NCBI RefSeq assembly: GCF_008974265.1
Contig: NZ_BKZW01000001.1
Location: forward strand, 620,001-684,000
DNA: 64,000 bases
Direction: 5' to 3'
Origin: Dictyobacter vulcani
GTDB lineage: Bacteria > Chloroflexota > Ktedonobacteria > Ktedonobacterales > Ktedonobacteraceae
Below are positions 1-7,397 of this stretch, one piece after another (the stretch's first letter is position 1; each line of letters begins with the position of its first letter). The notes below the pieces were generated by a model. It was not told the origin of the DNA. It was given only the letters and a program-made list of their open reading frames with translations, and ran no database searches. The position numbers and the translations under genes were made by a program.

Positions 1-201
1 TGTCAGATAGGCACCCCATAACCAGCCAATCAAACCAAGCCCCAGAGTAATAGCCAGCCAGATTAACGACACTGTTTTAAACGGGACATTAAAGCCCGCA
101 GCCAATATACCTGCCGCAATAATGCCGATGGTCAGGCCAAGCGTAACGCCAATCAGACAACCAGGATGGGCGAGGTTGCGCCCTTCTAATCGATTCATCA
201 T
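1..201 (-). CDS. Partial membrane protein (N-terminal part; runs off window)
   Basis: The minus strand is open from an ATG at 201 to the window edge, giving 67 codons without a stop. The product starts MMNRLEGRNLAHPGC and then shows two hydrophobic stretches, about residues 14-36 and 46-64, which look like transmembrane helices. A second ATG at 198 could also serve as the start. The 3' part is missing, so the family cannot be named. It is divergent from the small gene at 463, and the roughly 260 bp between them probably holds both promoters, but I see no clear one. Confidence 0.55.
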   Translation of the reverse strand, partial: MMNRLEGRNLAHPGCLIGVTLGLTIGIIAAGILAAGFNVPFKTVSLIWLAITLGLGLIGWLWGAYLT

Positions 202-462
202 GATAAAAAAATATACCTTTATGAAAATTTGTTTGCACTAGGATAATAGCGCGAGGACTCAATGTGAGTCAAGGGATTTTCTATTCAGAGTTTTTGCTGT
301 GCTTACAAAAAGAATTGATAACTGCCTGCAAAAAGAGTCTAACACAATATGGGGGTGTAGTTATTCGAGAAGCGTTTACTACAAATCCAGTTGGATCATA
401 AAGAAGATTTCGCTTCACGAACAGGCGAAATCAAACGTTTCAATTTCGAAAGGATAATATTC

Positions 463-636
463 ATGGCTTACGTGGCACCAGAAACAGTGACACCCAAAAT
501 CGAAATTGTAGATCAACCTGAAGAGCAGGCAGCGGAAAACAAACGTACATTTCGCTTCTCACTGCCAATTATGCTAGGCGTCACCTTGCTAGCTATCTTT
601 TTTCTATTTCAGCGTCGCTCTCGCGCCAAAAAATAG
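463..636 (+). CDS. Small single-span membrane protein, 57 aa
   Basis: The ATG at 463 has an AAAGGA ribosome site about 8-13 bases upstream, so it is a better start than the in-frame TTG at 391. The product is an acidic N-terminal half (EIVDQPEEQAAENK), one hydrophobic helix (about residues 33-48, SLPIMLGVTLLAIFFLF), and a short basic tail RRSRAKK, which predicts an N-out or tail-anchored topology with the basic end in the cytoplasm. No family is recognised. A hairpin follows the stop, which supports a monocistronic unit. Function unknown. Confidence 0.6.
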   Translation: MAYVAPETVTPKIEIVDQPEEQAAENKRTFRFSLPIMLGVTLLAIFFLFQRRSRAKK

Positions 637-647
637 TATACGCAACC

Positions 648-691
648 ACGAAGACCTGGCAGTTACTCGGCTTCAACTGGTAGGTCTTCGT
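648..691 (+). terminator. Hairpin terminator after small membrane protein gene
   Basis: Ten-base arms (ACGAAGACCT at 648-657, AGGTCTTCGT at 682-691) enclose a 24-base loop with some further pairing. It lies 11 bases after the stop of the gene at 463. A T-run only follows some 10 bases later, so termination efficiency is uncertain. Confidence 0.5.
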
Positions 692-799
692 AATTGATGG
701 ATTTTTTCTGCGGAACAACTACGACAAGATGAGACTAACAGTAGCTTAATCCAGCATATAACGTAGCACCAGCATATCCTCTTTTGACAATGCATGTAG

Positions 800-2176
800 C
801 TACTTATTCGCAAAGCGACGATGCACAATCATTTTCAAAGGGATATTGGGTCGGATAGTGATCGTTTTATTTGGATCAGGATGAACCTGCTGTCCCGGCA
901 CCAGTTCAAACGAGACATGCTGAGCAAGCGTCGCTAGCAATAGCTGCCCTTCCATCATCGCGAAATGGTTACCAATACAGATACGCGGTCCGGCCCCAAA
1001 GGGAAGGTAAGCGTGGCGAGGTAGGCGCTTTTCATTCTCTGGCGTAAAGCGCTCAGGGTCAAAAGCTTCAGGATTGGGGAAGTACGCTGGACGGCGATGC
1101 ATGGCATAAGTCGCTACCAACACCACATCCTGCTTCTTGATTGGATAGCCGTTCAGGTCACAGTCCTTTAACGCTACACGCGAGACTGCATAGGCTGGTG
1201 GATACAGGCGCATGGCTTCCTTGAACACCTGTAAGGTATAGGGAAGCTGCTGCAGATCAGCATATGCTGGCGTGCGACCCTGCAAAACGCTATCAACCTC
1301 ATGGCACATCTTCGCAAATACGTCAGGATTTTGAGCCAGAAGATACCAGGCCCAGGTTAAGGCCGTGGCGGTCGTTTCATGGCCAGCACCAAACAAAGTC
1401 AGCGCTTCGTCGCGCGCTTGCTTATCATCCATGCTGCTTCCATCATCCTCCTTAGAGCGGAGCAGGACAGAAAGGAAATCGTTCGTCTCAACCTTACTGG
1501 CACGGCGGTCAGCAATCATCTGATTAATACGTCGATCCAGTACTGCCAGAGCTTGCTGCGCCTTTTTACTACGCGGCACCGGCCAGCTCATCGGGATTGA
1601 AAACAGATGGGAAAGTGAGTAATTGACAAAAGAGAGGACGGTTGTCATTGCTGATCCGAGCTCGTCGGCTTCGGTAAAAACGTCCGCGTCAAAGAGGACT
1701 TTTCCGACAATGCTCATGGTCAATTGGGTCATCTCATGACCAATATCTACCACCTGTCCCTCATGCCAGCTCTCTTGAATTTTTTCGCTATAACTCACCA
1801 TAGCATCGGCATAGCTAACAATATGGCGCGGCTGAAATGAGGGAGCCATCAACTTACGCTGCTGTCGATGGAGTGCTCCTTCGCTGATAAACAGGCCCTT
1901 ACCAATGACAGGCTCAAAGGCACTACGCATACCGTCGCCCTTGTCAAAGTCAGCGGCATGCTCAACCAGGAGGCTGCGTGCTAACTCAGAAGAGTTAATT
2001 TGTATAAAACGGAAAGGACCATAGTGGAACAGAGCAATATCGCCGCGCTCCTGTGCCACCTGCTGATACAGGTTCAAGCGATCATTGTTATGCCTGAATA
2101 AACTACCTACAAATGGCTTTTCAGCAATACCAGGAATCGTTTTTGCCGTGGATACTTCTTTAATTTCTGTAGCCAT
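800..2176 (-). CDS. Cytochrome P450
   Basis: A full-length soluble bacterial P450 of about 458 residues that would hydroxylate or epoxidise an unknown substrate with electrons from separate redox partners. The I-helix oxygen-activation motif AGHETT is near residue 265, the K-helix ExxR is in KEAMRLYPP near 320, and the heme-binding loop FGAGPRICIG has its Cys ligand near residue 400. The ATG at 2176 is chosen; an in-frame TTG at 2185 sits closer to the AGAAGG ribosome site and cannot be excluded. No ferredoxin or reductase gene is adjacent, so electrons must come from elsewhere. The neighbouring SDR gene is on the same strand but 230 bp away behind its own hairpin, so a shared pathway is only a possibility. 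Confidence 0.93.
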   Translation of the reverse strand: MATEIKEVSTAKTIPGIAEKPFVGSLFRHNNDRLNLYQQVAQERGDIALFHYGPFRFIQINSSELARSLLVEHAADFDKGDGMRSAFEPVIGKGLFISEGALHRQQRKLMAPSFQPRHIVSYADAMVSYSEKIQESWHEGQVVDIGHEMTQLTMSIVGKVLFDADVFTEADELGSAMTTVLSFVNYSLSHLFSIPMSWPVPRSKKAQQALAVLDRRINQMIADRRASKVETNDFLSVLLRSKEDDGSSMDDKQARDEALTLFGAGHETTATALTWAWYLLAQNPDVFAKMCHEVDSVLQGRTPAYADLQQLPYTLQVFKEAMRLYPPAYAVSRVALKDCDLNGYPIKKQDVVLVATYAMHRRPAYFPNPEAFDPERFTPENEKRLPRHAYLPFGAGPRICIGNHFAMMEGQLLLATLAQHVSFELVPGQQVHPDPNKTITIRPNIPLKMIVHRRFANK

Positions 2177-2355
2177 AATATGCAACTACCTTCTGACATT
2201 CACCTCTATCATATTCGGGTTATTGTCAGCACAAATTTTTTATTTACTACTCTATTTACACATCCATATTATAGCACTGCAAGACCAATAACATTCAGGT
2301 TTACCATACAGTTTTAAACGATTATAGAGACTGTTTGCTACCTTAAAATTATAGT

Positions 2356-2387
2356 GTACGAGGCATCCTATCCTGGATGCCTCGTAC
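2356..2387 (-). terminator. Hairpin terminator downstream of SDR gene
   Basis: Perfect 13-base arms (GTACGAGGCATCC at 2356-2368 and its complement at 2375-2387) around a 6-base loop. It begins 25 bases beyond the stop of the SDR gene and separates it from the P450 gene. On the minus strand a weak T-rich tract follows. Confidence 0.65.
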
Positions 2388-2412
2388 GAGGATGAGAGCT
2401 ATCACAGCGCGA

Positions 2413-3189
2413 TTACCAGGCGGTTGATCCACCATCCACTACAAGGGTCTGTCCGGTGATATAAGCCGCAGCTGGAGAGGACAGGAAGACGATGACGCCT
2501 TTGAGGTCTTCTTCAGAGCCAAAGCGCGCCAGAGGAATATCAGCCAGCATTTCTTTACCATAGCGTTCAAGCAGAGCACCCGACATGCGCGTAGGGAACC
2601 AACCTGGCGCGATTGCATTGACGGTAATGCCATAGTGCGCCCAGCTCGTAGCCAGATCACGTGTCATATTGATCACAGCAGCTTTACTGGAGTGGTATCC
2701 AACTACCTGAATATACTTGGGATTCCCTCCGACCAGTCCCGCGACAGAAGCAATGTTAATAATTTTTCCACCCTGGCCACGAGCAATCATCGCCCGACCT
2801 ACCAGCTGGCTCATCAGGAAAGTACCTTTGATATTAACATCTATCACCTGCTCAAACTTTTCCAGTGGCATATCTTCTGGCCTGGCTCCCCAGGTGGCTC
2901 CACTATTATTGACGAGGATATCAATGCCGCCAAATTTCTCTTGCGCGGCAGCAACAACACGCTCAACGTCACTGGACTTTGTGATGTCACATGCCAGTGA
3001 GATCGCGTGTCCACCGGACGCCTCAATCTCACGTTGAACTTCTTCACAGGCGGCCAGTTTACGCGAGCAGAGCACCACATTGGCTCCAGCATCTGAGAGG
3101 CCCTGGGCAAAATATTGTCCCAAACCGCGTCCGCCACCAGTAACAATAGCGGTCTTGCCATCTAGCCGAAAGAGATCTAATGTTGGCAT
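2413..3189 (-). CDS. SDR family NAD(P)-dependent oxidoreductase
   Basis: A 258-residue classical short-chain dehydrogenase/reductase. The N-terminal Rossmann motif is TGGGRGLG (about residues 17-24), the NNSG structural motif is near 92, and the catalytic Ser/Tyr/Lys set is visible as IINIASVAG followed by VGYHSSKAA. The C-terminal VVDGGSTAW is typical of the gluconate 5-dehydrogenase/3-oxoacyl-ACP reductase-like branch. A strong AGGAGG ribosome site precedes the ATG. Substrate is not predictable from sequence. It is monocistronic, with a hairpin after its stop, and is divergent from the DUF4032 gene. Confidence 0.93.
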   Translation of the reverse strand: MPTLDLFRLDGKTAIVTGGGRGLGQYFAQGLSDAGANVVLCSRKLAACEEVQREIEASGGHAISLACDITKSSDVERVVAAAQEKFGGIDILVNNSGATWGARPEDMPLEKFEQVIDVNIKGTFLMSQLVGRAMIARGQGGKIINIASVAGLVGGNPKYIQVVGYHSSKAAVINMTRDLATSWAHYGITVNAIAPGWFPTRMSGALLERYGKEMLADIPLARFGSEEDLKGVIVFLSSPAAAYITGQTLVVDGGSTAW

Positions 3190-3390
3190 GGGACACCTCC
3201 TATAACTCGGATGACTGATCGTGAATTTTCAAATAGCATTGTGTCCATAAAAACTCCTTTGTTCTTCAGTTTGCGGTCAGCAATTCAAGCATGCTATCAT
3301 CACTTTAACACATGTGTAGGGTTGTTGTTAGGCTAGCATAGACAAAAGGAGCTCGTTATCACTACAAATCAGGCTAAAATACAATTTTTG

Positions 3391-4809
3391 ATGGCGGCAG
3401 ACGAACGCCATCGATTAGAAAGTTTGCCATGGGACTTCCAGTTAGAAGAGTGGGAACAGCAGGGCATCCAACTCCTGGTGGTGCGCCGTGGTGACTCCCG
3501 CCATCCTGTCATCTTTGTGGAGCGTCAGGGCGCTCGCTATGCCATTAAAGAGACAACACCCCGCATGGCGGATCGTGAGATCCACAATCTCCAGGAAATT
3601 GAGCAGCGCGGCATTCCTGCGCTGAGTCCGATTGGAACAGTGCTGGTCTCTGCCCCGCCAATCCCTATCGATGTTCCTGGTATAAAAGGGATGCGGCAAT
3701 ATATCAGTGGGGATCGTGGCTATACAGTGACCCGTCTGGCGCCACGGGTGGTACCGCACGTACTACTCTATCGCTTGCCACTGACCAAACGCACAAAACA
3801 ACGGATGCTCTCTGCCGTCGCGGTACTGATGGTTGAGCTACACGAGCATGGTGTTTACTGGGGTGATCCTTCTTTGGCCAACGCATTGATTCGCATCGAT
3901 GGCAAACAGATCCTCTCGATTATGGCCGATGCAGAAACGGTCGAATTGTTTCCAGGACCAATCAGCGAAGGTTTACGCGAACAAGATCTGGCACAATTTG
4001 GTGAGTCGCTGGCCTGGCAAGCGGAGGATCTACGTCAGGCCAGGGGACTTCCTGAGGATGTCCAGGTCTTAGATGAAGCTGACTACGACTACTTCCGCCA
4101 GCGCTATCGCACCGTACGTCGTGAGCACGCTCGTGTCACTGGTCCTCATGATCTGAATACTATTTACCATACCCAGCGCTTGATACGTGCCGTGGGAGAT
4201 TGGGGAAGTAGCTTCTCAGAGAAAGCAAGTAATGCGATCCATCAGGTCACGCCAATCTTACCCGGCTGGTATCAAGAACGCATTTATGAACTGCTGCATG
4301 TCACCATTCCACGAGCTTACGCGCGCCGTTTCTATAACTTGATTATGGGTCATCAGGCCATCATGAATAAAAACGAAGGGCGTGCCGTTAGTATCGAAGA
4401 AGCTGCCCATGATTGGTATGAACACTATCACTTACCCACCATCCTGATGTTGCGCCAGCGTCTGACCAGCGAGCAAGAGCCAATGCAAGTATACTTCGCT
4501 ATCATGCAACACAAATGGGATATGAGTATGAAAAGTGGATATGAGGTTCCACTGGATGAGGCTATTCTGGATTGGGAACTCCATACTGCCCAGGTGGGCC
4601 AACTGGGTCCGGTCGATCCAGCGACGATTGCGACCTGGTGGCGCCAGCGACAACCGGTAACAACAGCCCTGGAACCTCCAATGATTGAGGGTGAAGAGCT
4701 TGATCCTCTGCTTTCAACAGCCGAACGGCCATTAGTGCATATGGATCTCCCTGACCTGGAGAAAGAGCTGCCAAAAATTTTGCGTAAAGATCAAGCGGAT
4801 GATGAGTAG
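3391..4809 (+). CDS. DUF4032 / lipopolysaccharide-kinase-like protein
   Basis: About 472 residues. The N-terminal half resembles a small protein-kinase-like fold of the LPS kinase type: ATP-lobe-like sequence, then HEHGVYWGDPSLANAL, which matches a catalytic-loop pattern (D and N spaced as in kinases), followed by MADAET in the place of a metal-binding acidic motif. The C-terminal half matches what I know of DUF4032, an actinobacterial and chloroflexal domain of unknown role. The conventional start is the ATG at 3391 (or TTG at 3388), but neither has a ribosome site. A good AAAGGAG at 3345-3351 instead points to an in-frame ATC at 3358 that would add MTTNQAKIQFL. Substrate unknown; a kinase role is inference. 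Confidence 0.75.
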   Translation: MAADERHRLESLPWDFQLEEWEQQGIQLLVVRRGDSRHPVIFVERQGARYAIKETTPRMADREIHNLQEIEQRGIPALSPIGTVLVSAPPIPIDVPGIKGMRQYISGDRGYTVTRLAPRVVPHVLLYRLPLTKRTKQRMLSAVAVLMVELHEHGVYWGDPSLANALIRIDGKQILSIMADAETVELFPGPISEGLREQDLAQFGESLAWQAEDLRQARGLPEDVQVLDEADYDYFRQRYRTVRREHARVTGPHDLNTIYHTQRLIRAVGDWGSSFSEKASNAIHQVTPILPGWYQERIYELLHVTIPRAYARRFYNLIMGHQAIMNKNEGRAVSIEEAAHDWYEHYHLPTILMLRQRLTSEQEPMQVYFAIMQHKWDMSMKSGYEVPLDEAILDWELHTAQVGQLGPVDPATIATWWRQRQPVTTALEPPMIEGEELDPLLSTAERPLVHMDLPDLEKELPKILRKDQADDE

Positions 4810-4826
4810 TTGCCATGGTACGTAAA

Positions 4827-4907
4827 ACGCGTAACGAGAGAGATCTAGAATATGGGCATCCGGTGGTAAAAACGCTTCCGGTCACCACTGGCTCTCTGGT
4901 TACGCGT
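4827..4907. terminator. Long-loop inverted repeat between convergent genes
   Basis: Arms ACGCGTAACGAGAGAG (4827-4842) and CTCTCTGGTTACGCGT (4892-4907) pair almost completely around a loop of about 50 bases. It lies between the convergent ends of the DUF4032 gene and recA, where a bidirectional terminator is expected. No strong T-run is visible on either side. Confidence 0.4.
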
Positions 4908-4951
4908 CATCATTCTGCAAAAATTGTCGGCTTCAGTGTATGAAGGAAAAC

Positions 4952-6100
4952 TTAGAGTTCTTCTTCTGCTCCGGCTTCAGCCAATGCGATCTCGCTATCG
5001 TCCTCTTCTTCCTCCACAGCTTCTTCCTCTGCTGTCTTAAAGGCAAGCATATTACCGCGGATCTGATCGTCGATCGCCATGGCCACGTCGCTGTTCTGGC
5101 GCAAAAACTCTTTGGCGTTCTCACGGCCCTGGCCCAGACGAATATCGCCAACGGTAAACCAGGCACCGCTCTTTTTCACCAGGCCCATCTCCAGACCCAG
5201 ATCGATCAAGCCACCCTCACGCGAAATACCCTCGCTATACATGATGTCGAACTCGGCTGTTTTGAAAGGAGGTGCAACTTTGTTTTTCACCACACGCACA
5301 CGGGTACGGTTACCAACCACGTCCTGACCTTGTTTGATCGAGTCAGTACGGCGGATATCCAGACGAACTGAAGCATAAAACTTCAGAGCTTTACCACCGG
5401 CCGTGGTCTCTGGATTACCAAACATAACACCAATCTTTTCACGTAACTGGTTGGTAAAGATCACAGTGGTATGGGAGTTGTTGATGGCGCCCGTTAATTT
5501 ACGCAGGGCATGGCTCATCAAGCGAGCCTGCAAGCCAACGTGGGAATCACCCATCTCGCCTTCGATTTCAGCACGTGGTGTCAATGCCGCAACCGAGTCA
5601 ATCACCACCACGTCGATGGCATTACTGCGCACCAGGGAATCGACAATTTCCAGGGCCTGCTCACCAGTATCTGGCTGTGAGATCAGGAGATTCTTGGTAT
5701 CCACACCCAGTTTGGCTGCGTATGAGGGATCCAGAGCATGCTCGGCATCCACAAAGGCTGCAAAGCCACCGGAACGCTGGGCATTCGCGATAATATGCAA
5801 GCAGAGAGTAGTTTTACCGGAAGACTCCGGGCCATAGATCTCTGTGATACGTCCCCGCGGCACACCACCAATACCCAGAGCCAGGTCAAGAGCGACTGAA
5901 CCAGTAGGAATAACCTCGACCTGGATCTTTGCGGCATCGCCAAGTTTCATGATTGACCCCTTGCCAAAACGTCGCTCAATCTGATTCAGTGCCAGGTCGA
6001 TTGCCTTCTCGCGGTCACTCATGCCTGCGGTATTAGCACTATTACTTGCTGCTGCTGCTGCTGCTGCTGCTGCGCTTTTGTCCTTCTTACTTACTGCCAT
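4952..6100 (-). CDS. recA: Recombinase RecA
   Basis: The 382-residue strand-exchange recombinase and LexA co-protease for homologous recombination and SOS induction. The Walker A motif GPESSGKTT is near residue 90, the Walker B strand [10 protein letters not shown] is near 158, and the [17 protein letters not shown] loop and acidic C-terminal tail are typical. The N-terminus is unusual: a run of nine alanines encoded by nine identical GCA codons (6047-6073) lies between a lysine-rich start and the conserved [19 protein letters not shown]. It has its own promoter about 260 bp upstream and is not in an operon with recR. Confidence 0.98.
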   Translation of the reverse strand: MAVSKKDKSAAAAAAAAASNSANTAGMSDREKAIDLALNQIERRFGKGSIMKLGDAAKIQVEVIPTGSVALDLALGIGGVPRGRITEIYGPESSGKTTLCLHIIANAQRSGGFAAFVDAEHALDPSYAAKLGVDTKNLLISQPDTGEQALEIVDSLVRSNAIDVVVIDSVAALTPRAEIEGEMGDSHVGLQARLMSHALRKLTGAINNSHTTVIFTNQLREKIGVMFGNPETTAGGKALKFYASVRLDIRRTDSIKQGQDVVGNRTRVRVVKNKVAPPFKTAEFDIMYSEGISREGGLIDLGLEMGLVKKSGAWFTVGDIRLGQGRENAKEFLRQNSDVAMAIDDQIRGNMLAFKTAEEEAVEEEEDDSEIALAEAGAEEEL

Positions 6101-6471
6101 TTTTCACTTTAGCAAGATATGGGGCTGAGCGTCAGTCTGACTAACTCCCAGGAACACACCCTGCCTTCCTCCTTCTTTCAATCCTCTCAAAGGTCTGCTG
6201 TTTCGCTAAAAGTATCTTTAAGAGAGCTCACGAGCACATGCATATGCGAAAAGATAATGGCCCTGTAGCTCCTGGAATAACTCCTACAAATCTATATTCT
6301 CTGGTCAGGGCTCAAAACCGGAAATATTTTTGCCGCTTTTCTATTTTCCATGCAAAGTAGAACAAGTGTACCATGAGGCTATACATGTGTCAAGTTGTAC
6401 TGGGACTGACACCAGGATGCTTTTTGATGCAGTAAATAAGAAAGGGATGCCCATCGAGACATCCCTTTCTA
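6101..6471 (-). other. recA leader and upstream intergenic region
   Basis: This 371-bp stretch between recR and recA holds the recA promoter at its far end and a long untranslated leader with pyrimidine-rich patches. I see no gene and no recognisable riboswitch. No convincing terminator for the recR transcript is visible. Confidence 0.5.
6365..6393 (-). promoter_or_regulatory. recA promoter with overlapping SOS-box-like sequence
   Basis: On the minus strand a perfect -35 TTGACA (6393-6388) is followed after 17 bases by TACACT (6370-6365). The sequence overlapping the -10, GTACACTTGTTC (6371-6360), differs by one base from the Gram-positive-type LexA pattern GAAC-N4-GTTC. The mRNA leader to the recA ATG would be about 255 bases. 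The promoter is well supported; the operator is a suggestion. Confidence 0.65.
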
Positions 6472-7083
6472 TTATATTTCGCGGCGGCCTTCAAGAGCTC
6501 GACTGAGCGTGCCTTCGTCGGCGTATTCGAGATCGCTTCCAAGCGGAAGTCCACGTGCCAGTGAGGTGACACGAAGCGATGGCGCTGCAACCTCGTTTTT
6601 AATATCATCTTTAATAACGCCTGCAGTATAGTCACCTTCAAAACCAGGATTGGTCGCCAGGATAACTTCTTGCACGTTACCACCAGCCAGCCGCTTGAGC
6701 AATTCGTCGATGCGAATATCTTTCCGGCCAATACCATTGAGGGGTGAGAGTGCACCATGGAGTACATGATACAAACCTTTGTAGACGCCTGTCTTTTCTA
6801 GCGCCAGAACATCTAACGGTTCCTCTACCACACAGATGGCATCCTGATCACGGCTCGGATTGCTACAAATAGGACACGGATCGGTCTCAGTTATATTATA
6901 ACAACGTGAGCAGTAGATGATACTCTCTTTAACGCGTAAAATAGCCTCGGCCAGGCGACGAGCCTGATCGTTCGGGCTACGTAAAATGAAAAAGGTCAGG
7001 CGCTGCGCTGTTTTTACGCCGACCCCAGGCAGTTTAGATAGTTCTTCAACTAACGCTGCCACAGGAGCTGCGACATCACTCAT
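6472..7083 (-). CDS. recR: Recombination mediator RecR
   Basis: A 203-residue RecR, which acts with RecF/RecO to load RecA on gapped DNA. It shows the N-terminal helix-hairpin-helix (LSKLPGVGVKTAQRL), the four-cysteine zinc motif (CSRCYNITETDPCPIC, about residues 58-73), and the Toprim domain (VVEEPLDVLALEKTG onward), at normal family length. It starts two bases after the end of ybaB, so it is very probably cotranscribed and translationally coupled with it and dnaX. Confidence 0.97.
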   Translation of the reverse strand: MSDVAAPVAALVEELSKLPGVGVKTAQRLTFFILRSPNDQARRLAEAILRVKESIIYCSRCYNITETDPCPICSNPSRDQDAICVVEEPLDVLALEKTGVYKGLYHVLHGALSPLNGIGRKDIRIDELLKRLAGGNVQEVILATNPGFEGDYTAGVIKDDIKNEVAAPSLRVTSLARGLPLGSDLEYADEGTLSRALEGRREI

Positions 7084-7085
7084 TT

Positions 7086-7382
7086 TTAAAACAGTCCAGG
7101 AATTTTCATTCCACCAGTGGCATTGTTGACAAGCTTCTGCTGAGCATCAGTCACACGATCATGAGCGTCTTTTGCAGCAGCTTTCACCATTACCTCTAGC
7201 TCCTCGATATCGTCCGCGCTAAAGGCTTCGGGATCAATTTTGATTTCAGTAATTTCATATTTACCACTCATGGTGAGAGTTACCGCACCACCACCAGCGG
7301 TACCGGTGAACAGGTTAGACTCCAGGTCTTCCTGCATCTTCATCAACTTCTGCTGCATTTTTTGAATTTCACGCATATTCAT
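7086..7382 (-). CDS. YbaB/EbfC family nucleoid-associated protein
   Basis: A 98-residue protein of the small dimeric DNA-binding YbaB/EbfC family: a helical N-terminus rich in Met/Gln/Lys, the core GGGAVTLTMSGKYEITEIKI, and a C-terminal helix ending in GGMKIPGLF. Location between dnaX and recR is the classic order and confirms the assignment. A clear AAAGGAG ribosome site precedes the ATG. Its role is thought to be nucleoid organisation and perhaps assistance to recombination. Confidence 0.95.
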   Translation of the reverse strand: MNMREIQKMQQKLMKMQEDLESNLFTGTAGGGAVTLTMSGKYEITEIKIDPEAFSADDIEELEVMVKAAAKDAHDRVTDAQQKLVNNATGGMKIPGLF

Positions 7383-7397
7383 GGGAAAAATTCTCCT

